Both the position numbers and the translations under genes were made by a program. The notes under the pieces are model-generated. The model was given only the letters and a program-made list of their open reading frames with translations, made no database searches and was not told the DNA's origin. A stretch of DNA of 64,000 bases from Falsibacillus albus (lineage in GTDB: Bacteria; Bacillota; Bacilli; Bacillales; DSM-25281). Every line of letters starts with the position of its first letter. Position 1 is the stretch's first letter. The stretch lies in NCBI RefSeq assembly GCF_003668575.1, contig NZ_RCVZ01000006.1:1-64000 (forward strand). The letters are read 5' to 3'. Shown in pieces: positions 16,209-25,730 of this stretch.

Positions 16209-17641
16209 ATTGGCAAGTACTCATTCCCCTCGTCCTGTTCCTAGTCATTATTTTCATTGCCGGTCTTTATGCATCACGGCATTTAACATCCTCCGCTTCC
16301 TTTTTACAGGAGTATTTTTTAGGCAGCAGGCAGCTGGGCGGATTTATCCTTGCGATGACCATGATAGCCACATATGGAAGTGCGGGTAGCTTCATCGGCG
16401 GCCCTGGTGCTGCATACAACATTGGACTCGCATGGGTGCTGTTGGCCATGTCCCAGGTTGTCACAGGATATTTCGTCCTGATGATTTTAGGCAAAAAATT
16501 TGCGATCATGGCGAGAAAATATAATGCAATAACCTTGATCGACTTTTTAAAAGAAAGATATCAGAGTAAATGGGTGAGCATCATCGCTGCAATAAGCATT
16601 ATTGTGTTCTTGTTTTCTTCCATGGCGGCCCAATGGGTAGGAGGGGCCAGATTGATCGAATCTGTCATCGGAATCCCCTACATAACAGCGTTGATGATTT
16701 TTGCAGCATCGGTATTGATTTATGTCATCATTGGAGGTTTTCGTGCAGTCGCCATTACAGACAGTATTCAGGGAGTGGTGATGCTCATAGGAACGATCGT
16801 CCTGCTGGTTGCAACGATTATTGCAGGCGGGGGCATTGATGGAATCGTACAGACACTCCGAAATGAAAATCCCAATTTACTGACTCCTTACGGAAATGAT
16901 CATAGCTTGACGCCATTATATATTTCTTCTTTTTGGATATTGGTCGGGGTCGGGGTTGTAGGTCTTCCGCAAGTAGCAGTGAGAGCTATGTCGTACAAAA
17001 ATGCCCGTGCCATGCATAGGGCAATCATCATTGGCACCATTGTGGTAGGAATGATCATGCTGGGCATGCACTTGATAGGTGTGTTTGCAAGGGCAGTTGT
17101 CCCAGGGATAGAAATAGGCGATAAAGTCATGCCGACAGTTGCTTTGAAAGTACTTCCGGGATGGCTGGCAGGCATTGTGCTTGCCGCACCGATGGCAGCA
17201 ATCATGTCTACGGTCGACTCGCTCTTAATATTGGTTTCATCTGCAGTGGTGAAGGATTTATATATTTCCTACGTCAATCCTTCCGCTTCGGAAAATAATG
17301 TTAAATGGACTTCGTTCATTGTGACGGCTGTCGTAGGTGTCTCTGTCTTTGCTTTGGCCATACATCCGCCAAACCTTTTGATTTGGTTAAACTTATATGC
17401 ATTCGGAGGCTTGGAATCTGTTTTTATATGGCCAATCGTCCTTGGGTTATATTGGGAAAAAGGTAATAAGTTCGGAGCATTGTCTTCCATGTTGGTCGGT
17501 ATGACATCCTATATGATTTTTGACAAATTTCATCCCAACTTTCTTGGAATGAATACGGTTGTATTTCCGATTATCCTTTCTTTTCTGTGCTATGTAGCAG
17601 TTTCTTTGGCTACCAAGCCTGTTATTGCCGAAATGGATTGA
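16205..17641 (+). CDS. panF: Sodium/pantothenate symporter
   Basis: A 478-residue sodium:solute symporter of the SSS family with about 12-13 membrane helices, importing pantothenate for coenzyme A synthesis. Visible family features are ATYGSAGSFIGGPGAAY, the IIGGFRAVAITDSIQG signature and AAPMAAIMSTVDSLLI. The overlap with the YhdT-type gene supports PanF over proline or other SSS transporters. Confidence 0.92.
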   Translation: MNWQVLIPLVLFLVIIFIAGLYASRHLTSSASFLQEYFLGSRQLGGFILAMTMIATYGSAGSFIGGPGAAYNIGLAWVLLAMSQVVTGYFVLMILGKKFAIMARKYNAITLIDFLKERYQSKWVSIIAAISIIVFLFSSMAAQWVGGARLIESVIGIPYITALMIFAASVLIYVIIGGFRAVAITDSIQGVVMLIGTIVLLVATIIAGGGIDGIVQTLRNENPNLLTPYGNDHSLTPLYISSFWILVGVGVVGLPQVAVRAMSYKNARAMHRAIIIGTIVVGMIMLGMHLIGVFARAVVPGIEIGDKVMPTVALKVLPGWLAGIVLAAPMAAIMSTVDSLLILVSSAVVKDLYISYVNPSASENNVKWTSFIVTAVVGVSVFALAIHPPNLLIWLNLYAFGGLESVFIWPIVLGLYWEKGNKFGALSSMLVGMTSYMIFDKFHPNFLGMNTVVFPIILSFLCYVAVSLATKPVIAEMD

Positions 17642-17645
17642 ATGA

Positions 17646-17681
17646 AAAGGAATTTCCTGATTATAGGGAATTCCTTTTTTT
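17646..17681 (+). terminator. Terminator after panF
   Basis: AAAGGAATTTCC pairs with GGGAATTCCTTT (one G-T pair) and seven T residues follow. Confidence 0.85.
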
Positions 17682-17749
17682 ATGATCATTGGATAAGGGT
17701 GCTTTCGTAAAGTTTGTAGCTATTCACCAAAAGTTGTGTAAGGTTGATT

Positions 17750-18130
17750 TACGTTGCAGGATACTCTCTTTCTGAGGGGCCTCACACGAAGTGAGGTCGT
17801 TCGATGTTGTCACCTGACGTGCCGAACTTAATCGAACATCCGCCTTACTTCTCCTCGCTGCGGGGTCTCACCTGTCTAGCTCCAGGGCTTAGGGGCTCGA
17901 GGTGTCGCCCCTGGGCAAAGCCCTGCAGCTTTTCTAACTGGCCCGCTGTTCCCTCCGGAGTCTCGCACCTTCTTCTCCCATCAACATCAAATGATGAGTT
18001 ATTTTAAAGAAAAAACTGTTAAAAACAACAATCTTTGAGAAAAGAGCCTTTGAGAAAGTTTGTGCTCTCCGCTTCGGGGATCTCCCTTTTCCACTGATCC
18101 CACTGGAGCCTCACATCTTCCGCTCCAATA
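17750..18130. repeat. Degenerate Bacillaceae GC-rich intergenic repeats
   Basis: This 600-bp gap without a convincing gene holds repeat fragments. One includes CTGTCTAGCTCCAGGGCTTA and GGGGCTCGAGGTGTCGCC, close to a repeat common in Bacillus genomes. Others are CCGGAGTCTCGCACCTTCTT, ATCAACATCAAATGATGAG and CCTCACATCTTCCGCTCCAAT, which recur in variants at 34.5, 45.3 and 51.7 kb. Short reading frames here are of repeat origin. Confidence 0.65.
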
Positions 18131-18240
18131 AAAAATCATCTTGCAACCTTCATTTAACAAACAGCCTTTTTATCGTATAAAAAACAGGAAAAATGAACTC
18201 CATTATCTAATAAATATAGAAAAGAAATGGGGGTAGGAAG

Positions 18241-19083
18241 ATGCAGTGGAGAAGGTATGACAGCGCAGCAGAATTTCTCGTAGAAACTGAAAGATTGTTG
18301 GAAGAAAACGAAGCTGAGAACAATCTAATGCTTGGCTTGCTTTATCAATTGAAAAAAAGCAATCGGAAAGGCATATATATGGCTGCTGCGACCGATAAAG
18401 GGGAGGTGAAATTGATTTGCTTAATGACACCGCCATATAATTTGATAATGACTGTACCAAAAGGGAGTGACTATGAAGAGGTTGTCGACTTTGCGATCGG
18501 GGAGCTTGTTTATGAGAGCGTAAATGTCCCTGGAGTCATTGCAGAGAAGAACCTTGCCGAGTATTTTTCCCGAACATGGGCTGAAAAAACAGGACAAGAG
18601 TCAACATTTGCCATGAAGCAAAGAATCTACAAGCTCAACAAAGTAAATGATCTTAAGCATACACCAGGAAAAATGAGAAAGGCACGCAGCAATGAAAAGG
18701 AACTGGTTGCTTCATGGCTCCTCAGGTTCATTTCTGATACAGGGGAGCCAGCACTTACAAAGGCTGATGCCGAACTCCGTGTAGCAGTCATGATTGAACA
18801 AGGAACAGTTTTTTTATGGGAAAATGATGGGGAACCAGTTTCGATGGCAAGAAGTGCACGATCGACCAAAAATGTAGCCGTTGTGAATATGGTTTATACG
18901 CCTGATGAACAACGAAAAAAAGGTTACGCAACGGCAATGGTATCAAACTTGAGCCGTCTGTTGCTGCAAAATTATGAGTATTGTGCTTTATATACCGACT
19001 TAGCCAACCCTTCCTCAAATAAGATTTATATGCAAATCGGATATGAGCCAATTTTAGATTCAAGCTTGATAAAGTTTGTATAG
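18241..19083 (+). CDS. GNAT-family N-acetyltransferase
   Basis: A 280-residue protein whose C-terminal part (about 140-275) is a GNAT acetyltransferase domain. It shows the acetyl-CoA binding motif A region VVNMVYTPDEQRKKGYATAM and a terminal NPSSNKIYMQIGYEP motif. The N-terminal half (1-125) looks like a degenerate second GNAT lobe. Substrate unknown. Its stop is three bases from the stop of the convergent MFS gene. Confidence 0.85.
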   Translation: MQWRRYDSAAEFLVETERLLEENEAENNLMLGLLYQLKKSNRKGIYMAAATDKGEVKLICLMTPPYNLIMTVPKGSDYEEVVDFAIGELVYESVNVPGVIAEKNLAEYFSRTWAEKTGQESTFAMKQRIYKLNKVNDLKHTPGKMRKARSNEKELVASWLLRFISDTGEPALTKADAELRVAVMIEQGTVFLWENDGEPVSMARSARSTKNVAVVNMVYTPDEQRKKGYATAMVSNLSRLLLQNYEYCALYTDLANPSSNKIYMQIGYEPILDSSLIKFV

Positions 19084-19086
19084 CTT

Positions 19087-20352
19087 CTAATCGGTCCCTT
19101 TAACAGCCGGCTTTATTTTCTTGCCGGCAAAAAATAATGAAAAAACGGAAAGGATGGCGAAGGTGATGAAGATCCATGCAGAATGGTTTTTCATCATTAA
19201 CGCCGTTATAGGAGGACCGGCGGCTACTCCGACAAACCTCATCGAACTATAGATGGAAGTTATCGTTCCACGTTCAGCCTTCTCGATGCTCTCTGTTATG
19301 ATTGCATCCAAGCATGGCAAGCTAGCACCAATTCCAATTCCGCTCAAGACAAAAAGCATCATCTGCACCCATAAACCTTCAGCAAAGAGGAGAAGACCGA
19401 CTGATGTTCCGTTCAAAAGAATGCTATAGAAGGTTATCCGTTTCATCAAAACGAGATCATCCTTGATGATCTTTCCTACCGTATAGGAAGAGGCGCATAA
19501 AAATCCAAGTGGAATAGCGAGAATGAATCCTTTTTTGACTCCGTGATATCCGTATGGGGACTCCAGTTTGGATGATAAGAAAAAAAGCAGACCAAATAAA
19601 ATGAACATCAATATGACACCTATGATGAATACAGCAATAAGCCATCTGCCGTGGGTCTTGAAAATAGCACCTGTATTTTTGATGAAATTTGCAAGTGTGC
19701 AGCCGGTGCTTTGACTTTTTGGCTTCTTCACTAAAAATAAAACCAATAGTGTAGAAATGAGGCAAAAAGCAGGAAATGAAAAAAAGGGCAGGAACCAGAT
19801 GAAGCTTGCAAGCACTGCGCCAAGTATTGGGCTCAATACCTTCCCGAATGTGTTGGCAGTCTCTATGATGCCGAGGTTGGATGAAACATCACGGTCATCT
19901 TGGAACATATCGCCAACCAATGGCATGACAATAGGAGCCGCTCCTGCTGCCCCGACACCTTGTAATACACGCCCCATGAGAATGAACACGTATGGATTTG
20001 CCCAGCTCCATGATGCCCATCCTGCTATCAGTCCGCCGAGACCTGCTATAATTAGACTTGGGATGATGATCATTTTCCTCCCGTATCGATCTGATAGATA
20101 CCCTGCAATGGGAATCAGAAGAATCGCGACAATGGAATACACGGTAATGATTAGGCTTGATTGTAAGGAACTAATGTTGAGCTTTTTTTCCATTACAGGA
20201 AGCACCGGAATGAGCATGGAGTTGCCCAGCGTCATGATCAATGGTATTGATGCAAGAGAGATGATAGCCCAGCGTTGTCCATTCGTTCCCTTTTCCGATT
20301 CTTTTGTGTCAGCAGGCTGGCAGCCTGGATTGATGAATTCAGTCTGATCCAT
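19087..20352 (-). CDS. MFS transporter (DHA1-type drug exporter)
   Basis: A 421-residue major facilitator with 12 predicted helices. The loop 2-3 signature GYLSDRYGRKMI, the motif-C-like RVLQGVGAAGAAPI and the helix-5 segment ANTFGKVLSPILGAV fit the DHA1 multidrug exporters of Bacillus. The first 25 residues are cytoplasmic. AAAGGAC precedes the ATG. Substrate unknown. Confidence 0.88.
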   Translation of the reverse strand: MDQTEFINPGCQPADTKESEKGTNGQRWAIISLASIPLIMTLGNSMLIPVLPVMEKKLNISSLQSSLIITVYSIVAILLIPIAGYLSDRYGRKMIIIPSLIIAGLGGLIAGWASWSWANPYVFILMGRVLQGVGAAGAAPIVMPLVGDMFQDDRDVSSNLGIIETANTFGKVLSPILGAVLASFIWFLPFFSFPAFCLISTLLVLFLVKKPKSQSTGCTLANFIKNTGAIFKTHGRWLIAVFIIGVILMFILFGLLFFLSSKLESPYGYHGVKKGFILAIPLGFLCASSYTVGKIIKDDLVLMKRITFYSILLNGTSVGLLLFAEGLWVQMMLFVLSGIGIGASLPCLDAIITESIEKAERGTITSIYSSMRFVGVAAGPPITALMMKNHSAWIFITFAILSVFSLFFAGKKIKPAVKGTD

Positions 20353-20528
20353 ATTGAATTAAGTCCTTTCTCTGTTTTATCACTATCATTTAGGGTTTGC
20401 TTTTTTTTAGTAATTTATCGGGAGATATTTTTTCCTGTGTTGAAAAAATATTCATTCAAGACGACTGTCATAAATCTCGATTTGGACAAAATTGGGAATA
20501 AAATAAATCAATGAAACCGAGGTGCTTC

Positions 20529-21173
20529 ATGAAGATTATCAGGGTCAATGTCGGTAAACCGAAAGAACATTCTTATAATGAAAATACATATAGGTCCGGG
20601 ATTTCTAAACGGTCCGTACAAGAAGTTATGGTAACGGAGGAGCGATTCGTCGGTGATGATGTAGAAAACCATGAATACCATGGAGGAAAAGAAAGAGCCG
20701 TATGCTTTTATCCGTACGAGCATTATCAAAAATGGGAGACTGAATTCAATAAAACACTGAATATCCCTGCCTTCGGTGAAAATCTCACAGTTACAGGGAT
20801 GAAAGAAGATGAAGTTTTCATCGGGGATATTTTTCAGATCGGAGAAGCAGTCATTCAAATCTGCCAAGGGAGGATCCCTTGTTCGACTATCTCCAAATTC
20901 AATGGAGTCGATCCTCTGCTGAAAAGAATTATCGAGACAGGCTTTACAGGGTATTTTGGAAAAGTGATCAAAGAAGGAAGCATCAGCGAAAGTTCTGAAA
21001 TCATTCTAATTGATCAGCATCCACTTCAAATATCCATTTTGGAAGCAAATCAAACATTATTCCACGATTTTAAAAATAAAGAAAGACTTGAGAAAATCAT
21101 GGAAGTGAAGGAGTTGGCTTCTGCTTGGAAAAAAGCCATACAAAAAAAATTAATGGCCCCTCATAAAAATTGA
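20529..21173 (+). CDS. MOSC-domain protein (YiiM/YflK type)
   Basis: A 214-residue MOSC domain protein. MOSC domains bind a sulfur or molybdenum-cofactor-derived ligand through a conserved cysteine, here probably in QGRIPCSTIS. Other features are HEYHGGKERAVCFYP and FGENLTVTG. YiiM-type members reduce N-hydroxylated purines and related compounds; a similar role is possible. I chose the ATG at 20529 because GAGGTG lies four bases upstream. The ATG at 20511 has no ribosome binding site. Confidence 0.85.
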   Translation: MKIIRVNVGKPKEHSYNENTYRSGISKRSVQEVMVTEERFVGDDVENHEYHGGKERAVCFYPYEHYQKWETEFNKTLNIPAFGENLTVTGMKEDEVFIGDIFQIGEAVIQICQGRIPCSTISKFNGVDPLLKRIIETGFTGYFGKVIKEGSISESSEIILIDQHPLQISILEANQTLFHDFKNKERLEKIMEVKELASAWKKAIQKKLMAPHKN

Positions 21174-21244
21174 GTGAGCCCATCACCAAAAGGCCTTCAC
21201 TGAATATGTTATTGAAGAGGTAATGAATTTTTTGAAATCTCCCC

Positions 21245-21276
21245 TTGACAATCGATACATCTGGTACTAGTATAAT
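21245..21276 (+). promoter_or_regulatory. trp operon promoter
   Basis: An exact TTGACA (21245-21250) is followed by TAGTAT at a 17-base spacing, overlapping TATAAT at a 20-base spacing. It lies about 25 bases before the first T-box leader. Confidence 0.7.
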
Positions 21277-21289
21277 AATCAATCAAAAC

Positions 21290-21572
21290 GAAAATATTTT
21301 GGCGTTGAAGAAGAAGAGTAGCTGATACTGACACTTAAGAGAGCTGGTGGCCGGTGTGAACCAGTGTGGGAGTATGGGTGAATGGCCTTCCGAGCCTCCA
21401 GACCGAACGTTTTTTGAATCAGTAGGCTCTGGCGAATGTGTCTCATCGATACAAGAGACAAGTATTAAAGTAGGCTGTGTCCATACTTGATACGATAAAG
21501 TGAGCTTTTAAGCTAATAAAGGTGGTACCACGGGTTCCTCGTCCTTTTCGGATGGGGGACCTTTTTGTATTT
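21290..21572 (+). promoter_or_regulatory. T-box leader 1, tryptophan specifier
   Basis: The stem I region runs from about 21297. A TGG (Trp) triplet at 21383-21385 follows GAA at the expected specifier position. The antiterminator T-box AAAGGTGGTACCACG is at 21518-21532. The competing terminator pairs GGTTCCTCGTCC with GGATGGGGGACC before TTTTT (to about 21567). Uncharged tRNA-Trp should favour read-through. Confidence 0.88.
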
Positions 21573-21599
21573 TATCAGGGTGCCAGGCACCAAAGTACA

Positions 21600-21907
21600 T
21601 AGTTGAATATTATAAATCGTTGAGCAAGGGGAGTAGGTTTTTCCGATGCGCTGCAGTGAACCGGGGATGGTGGGAACCCGGTGCGATAGGAATTATTGAA
21701 TGGGCTTGCGAGAGGTTCTTTGAATGAGAGTAGGAGAACACGGAATTCCACCGTTAAAGGGATAGGATATCGGTTCAATGTCGGGACCTGTATTCGAATG
21801 AGAGGGATGCTGTCAATATAAGTTGATTGCATTCAATATGAGGTGGCACCGCGGAAAATCGTCCTCTAGAAACACATGGAAAATGTGATTTCTAGGGGAC
21901 TTTTTTT
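21600..21907 (+). promoter_or_regulatory. T-box leader 2, tryptophan specifier
   Basis: A second complete T-box directly follows the first. A TGG specifier triplet follows GAA (21701-21703), the T-box AGGTGGCACCGCG is at 21841-21853, and the terminator pairs GTCCTCTAGAAA with TTTCTAGGGGAC before seven T (21901-21907). Tandem leaders mean transcription must pass two tRNA-Trp checks before trpE. Confidence 0.88.
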
Positions 21908-21942
21908 ATTGAGAAAGAAAAAGGCAGCGAGGAGAGATTTCA

Positions 21943-23340
21943 ATGAATGTGAAACAAAAACAAACAAGGTCAGAATCAATGAGAACTTTAAAAATAGAAG
22001 GGGACCTCTTGACCCCGATCTCCATCTTCAAAAGGTTGAAGGGGAGGAAAAAATGTCTTCTGGAGAGCTCGTTGAAGCATTTGGAAAGCGGCAGGTATTC
22101 TTTTATCGGCCTTAATCCTTATAAACAAATATTTTCGTTTGGAGATCAAACAACGGTCAAATCCAATCTGAAAGAGGAGAAAGTCGAAGGAAAGGCATTA
22201 AACATATTAAAGGAACAGCTGCCTGAGATGAATATAAAAGGAAGCTTCCCTTTTTACTCTGGAGCTGTTGGATTCATCGGCTATGACGTCATTCGCCAGC
22301 ATGAATTCATCGGCCCGGATAAAGAAAATGAAACAGCAATTCCTGATCTGCACTTCTTGTTTTATCAGGATATCATCGTATTCGATCATATCAGCCAAGA
22401 AGTCCATATCGTCTGTACGAGTCAAGACGGCCGCCGTACAAAAGAGGACCTCGAAAACGAATTGCATGCAATCAAGAAAATGGTTGCCACTCCTGAGGAG
22501 GAGGATGAAGCTGTAAGCAGCCCTATCGAATTTGTTCCAGAAATAAACAAGAAAGAATTTGAACAAAGGGTTCAAAAAGCAAAAGAGCATATCGTGAATG
22601 GAGATATATTCCAAGTGGTCCTTTCGCAGCGTTTGTCAGGGAAATTCAATGGAAACGCATTTGCCCTTTATCGGAAGCTTCGTAAAACGAATCCTTCCCC
22701 CTATATGTTTTATCTTGATTTTGAGGATTATGTAGTACTTGGTTCTTCGCCGGAGAGCTTCATTAAGTTGAAGGACTCAAAGCTTACGACGAACCCCATT
22801 GCAGGTACAAGACCGAGGGGGGAAACGAGAGAAAAGGATGCCTTGCTTGAAAAAGAGCTGTTGAATGATGAAAAGGAAATAGCCGAACATAAGATGCTCG
22901 TTGACCTCGGTAGGAATGACATCGGTCGGGTTTGTGAAGTGGGCAGCATCAAGATTCCGAAGTTCATGGCGATTGAGCGCTATAAATATGTCATGCACAT
23001 CGTATCGGAGGTTTCTGGAACGCTCAAGAATGATTTATCGGGTGTTGATGCCTTGATTTCTTGTCTGCCGGCGGGGACGGTGTCAGGCGCTCCGAAAATA
23101 AGAGCCATGCAGATCATCAATGACCTGGAGGATACAAAACGGGGAGTATATTCAGGAGCGATCGGCTATATCAACGCAAATGGAGATATGGATTTCGCGC
23201 TCACGATCAGAACGATGGTAGTCAAGGATCAAAAAGCTTATGTGCAGGCAGGTGCGGGGATCGTGTATGACTCAAATCCTGAAAGCGAATATCAAGAAAC
23301 ATTGAATAAAGCAAAAGCGCTATTGGAGGTTGCAAAATGA
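21943..23340 (+). CDS. trpE: Anthranilate synthase component I
   Basis: A 465-residue chorismate-using enzyme that makes anthranilate with the TrpG glutaminase. The N terminus contains the LLES tryptophan-feedback motif. The C-terminal chorismate-binding domain has NPSPYMFYLDF, GSSPESFIK, PIAGTRPRGETREKD, DLGRNDIGRV and PAGTVSGAPKIRAM. The stop overlaps the trpG start by four bases. It is first in trpEGDCFBA. Confidence 0.97.
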   Translation: MNVKQKQTRSESMRTLKIEGDLLTPISIFKRLKGRKKCLLESSLKHLESGRYSFIGLNPYKQIFSFGDQTTVKSNLKEEKVEGKALNILKEQLPEMNIKGSFPFYSGAVGFIGYDVIRQHEFIGPDKENETAIPDLHFLFYQDIIVFDHISQEVHIVCTSQDGRRTKEDLENELHAIKKMVATPEEEDEAVSSPIEFVPEINKKEFEQRVQKAKEHIVNGDIFQVVLSQRLSGKFNGNAFALYRKLRKTNPSPYMFYLDFEDYVVLGSSPESFIKLKDSKLTTNPIAGTRPRGETREKDALLEKELLNDEKEIAEHKMLVDLGRNDIGRVCEVGSIKIPKFMAIERYKYVMHIVSEVSGTLKNDLSGVDALISCLPAGTVSGAPKIRAMQIINDLEDTKRGVYSGAIGYINANGDMDFALTIRTMVVKDQKAYVQAGAGIVYDSNPESEYQETLNKAKALLEVAK

Positions 23341-23951
23341 TATTACTGATCGATAATTATGATTCTTTCACTTATAACCTTTATCAATATATTTCGGAGC
23401 TGGGAGGCGACGTCCTCGTAAAAAGGAATGATGAAATCGACGCCAAGCAAATCGAAACCTTGGATCCCGATGCCATCATTTTGTCACCAGGTCCCGGAGA
23501 TCCAGCTCATGCCGGAAATTGTCTGGAGGTTGTAAAGTCATTTTACGATAAAACACCGATTCTTGGGATCTGTTTGGGGCATCAAGTCATCGGAGAATCG
23601 TTCGGTGCAAAAATCATCAAAGCGTCTGTCCCGAAACATGGAAAGACGTCAAATATCAAGCATTCCGGGCTGGACCTATTCGAATATCTGCCACAGCCAA
23701 TCGAAGTGATGCGCTATCATTCACTGATCATTGATCCTGACACCTTGCCGTCCTCACTGAAAGTGAGTGGGACTTCCATGGATGACGGAGTGATCATGGG
23801 CATCAAGCATCAATTATACCCGGTTTTTGGACTTCAATTTCATCCGGAGTCCATCGGTACAGGGGCGGGAAAAAAATTAATTGAAAACTTCTTGAATCAT
23901 GTTGAAAAGGGGTCGAGTAATCATGAGAACACACTTACAAAAATTAGCTGA
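23337..23951 (+). CDS. trpG: Anthranilate synthase component II (glutamine amidotransferase)
   Basis: A 204-residue class I glutamine amidotransferase that supplies ammonia to TrpE. The catalytic triad is visible: Cys about 79 in GICLGHQ, with His about 169 and Glu about 171 in LQFHPESI. SPGPGDPAHAG is the usual N-terminal loop. In B. subtilis this subunit is encoded in the folate operon and shared with PabB. Here it lies within the trp operon. Confidence 0.96.
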   Translation: MILLIDNYDSFTYNLYQYISELGGDVLVKRNDEIDAKQIETLDPDAIILSPGPGDPAHAGNCLEVVKSFYDKTPILGICLGHQVIGESFGAKIIKASVPKHGKTSNIKHSGLDLFEYLPQPIEVMRYHSLIIDPDTLPSSLKVSGTSMDDGVIMGIKHQLYPVFGLQFHPESIGTGAGKKLIENFLNHVEKGSSNHENTLTKIS

Positions 23952-24948
23952 TCATGAGTCGCTGACATTGGCAGAAATGATGGATGCGGCGGAATATTTA
24001 TTCTCTGATAAAGTATCTGACAGTGAAATCGCTGCATTCCTTATGGGACTTAAGACAAAAGGTGAAACGACGGAGGAGATGAGCGGACTCGTATCGATAT
24101 TGAGGGAAAAAGCACATCAGCTCCATAATGTTCCTGTCGGCGTAATGGACAACTGCGGTACGGGAGGAGATGGATCTCATAGCTTCAATATCAGTACAAC
24201 TGCGGCATTCGTCATTGCTGGAGCAGGAATACCGGTCGCAAAGCATGGAAACCGAAGTGTATCAAGCAGGACAGGGAGTGCGGATGTGCTCGAGAATTTA
24301 GGGGTATCGCTGCAATTATCGATGCAGCAAACGGAAGAAATTCTTGAAGATAATGGCATTGCATTTCTTTTTGCACCGAGTATTCATCCCAGCTTAAAAA
24401 GGGTCATGAAAATCAGGAATGAATTAAAAATTCCAACGATGTTTAATCTGATAGGACCTTTGACCAATCCGGTCACTCTTGATACCCAATTGGTTGGAAT
24501 TTATCGCAGGGATATGCTTGAAAAGATGGCTATGGCCCTTCATCAACTCGGCAGGAGGCGAGGAATCACAGTGAATGGGGCCGGCTATATGGATGAGGCA
24601 TCACTTGCAGGGGAGAACCATTTGGTTTTAGTGGATGATGGAGAGCTGATCCCGTTTAAATTGTCTCCGGAAGATGTCGATTTGCCTCAATATGATAATG
24701 AAGAAATCATTGGCGGAAATGCTGCAGACAATGCGTCTATATTAAAATCCGTCCTTAAAGGGGAAAGCGGGGCGTATCGCGATACCGTGATTTTAAATGC
24801 AGCATTGGGGATCTTTGCAAGCGGAAAAGCAAGGAATGTTCATGAAGCAATCAGATTGGCGAAAGAAAGCATAGATAGCGGGGCTGCAATCGGAAAGCTT
24901 GAATATCTGATCGATTACAGCCGACAAGCTGAAAGAAAGGTGATTTAA
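23923..24948 (+). CDS. trpD: Anthranilate phosphoribosyltransferase
   Basis: A 341-residue enzyme joining anthranilate to PRPP. The GTGGDGSHSFNIST phosphate-binding loop, KHGNRSVSSRTGSADVLE and the HPSLKRVMKIRNELKIPTMF segment are diagnostic. The start MRTHLQ at 23923 (AAGGGG upstream) overlaps trpG by 29 bases. An upstream in-frame ATG at 23899 would overlap more and match the family less well. Confidence 0.96.
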   Translation: MRTHLQKLADHESLTLAEMMDAAEYLFSDKVSDSEIAAFLMGLKTKGETTEEMSGLVSILREKAHQLHNVPVGVMDNCGTGGDGSHSFNISTTAAFVIAGAGIPVAKHGNRSVSSRTGSADVLENLGVSLQLSMQQTEEILEDNGIAFLFAPSIHPSLKRVMKIRNELKIPTMFNLIGPLTNPVTLDTQLVGIYRRDMLEKMAMALHQLGRRRGITVNGAGYMDEASLAGENHLVLVDDGELIPFKLSPEDVDLPQYDNEEIIGGNAADNASILKSVLKGESGAYRDTVILNAALGIFASGKARNVHEAIRLAKESIDSGAAIGKLEYLIDYSRQAERKVI

Positions 24949-24949
24949 C

Positions 24950-25720
24950 ATGACGATTCTGGATGTGATTCTAGAAGAGAAGAAAAATGAAGTCGCTCGA
25001 CTGAAAACGAATGGAACTTCATTGAAGCCAGTAATTAGAGAGAAGGTCTCTTTATACGACCGTTTCATGAAATCAGACAAGATGAATGTCATATCCGAAA
25101 TTAAACGTGCTTCGCCATCGAAAGGGGATATCAATATTGGAGTAGATCCGGTCCTTCAAGCGAAACAATATGAAGCGGCAGGTGCAGACGCGATATCGAT
25201 ATTGACGGATCGTCCGTATTTTAAAGGGAGCATGGAAGATTTGAGAAATGTCCGGGAGCATGTATCTGTGCCGATTCTATGCAAGGATTTCATCATTGAT
25301 CCGATTCAAATCGAAGCAGCGGAGGCAAATGGTGCGGATGTGATATTGTTGATTGCTGCGGCGCTCGAGCAGGATCAATTAATACATCTTTATGAAGAAG
25401 CAAGGAGGCGCAACCTGGAGGTTCTTTTAGAAGTACATGATGAACAAGAATTGGAAAGGGCACTCGAAATCGGGGCAAATATCATTGGCATCAACAATCG
25501 TGATTTAAAATCATTTACAGTGGATTTGGGAAATACGAAACGTTTGGCATCCAAGATAAGAAATGAGGAGATTTTGGTGATCAGTGAAAGTGGATTTAAA
25601 ACCGGAGCAGATGCCGAAGAAGTCAAGTCTTCCCGTGTAAAAGGGATCCTTGTTGGAGAAACGCTTATGAAAGCGGAGGATATATCCTCTACACTAGCAT
25701 CATTGAAGGTTCAGCTTTGA
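24950..25720 (+). CDS. trpC: Indole-3-glycerol phosphate synthase
   Basis: A 256-residue TIM-barrel enzyme closing the indole ring. Key segments are SEIKRASPSKGDI with the catalytic lysine, CKDFIID, LEVHDEQELERAL, GINNRDLKSF and SESGF. It starts one base after the trpD stop. Confidence 0.97.
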   Translation: MTILDVILEEKKNEVARLKTNGTSLKPVIREKVSLYDRFMKSDKMNVISEIKRASPSKGDINIGVDPVLQAKQYEAAGADAISILTDRPYFKGSMEDLRNVREHVSVPILCKDFIIDPIQIEAAEANGADVILLIAAALEQDQLIHLYEEARRRNLEVLLEVHDEQELERALEIGANIIGINNRDLKSFTVDLGNTKRLASKIRNEEILVISESGFKTGADAEEVKSSRVKGILVGETLMKAEDISSTLASLKVQL

Positions 25721-25730
25721 GGTGAAAAAG

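Noticed and set aside
17804-18007. A 67-codon plus-strand frame in the 17.8-kb gap
   Set aside because: Lies in a GC-rich repeat, has no ribosome binding site and its sequence is repeat-derived.
19757-20347. A 196-codon plus-strand frame opposite the MFS gene
   Set aside because: It lies wholly inside the MFS transporter on the other strand, and its Met/Arg/Pro-rich sequence resembles no protein family.
22207-22614. A 135-codon minus-strand frame inside trpE
   Set aside because: Antisense shadow of a strongly conserved gene, without start signals.
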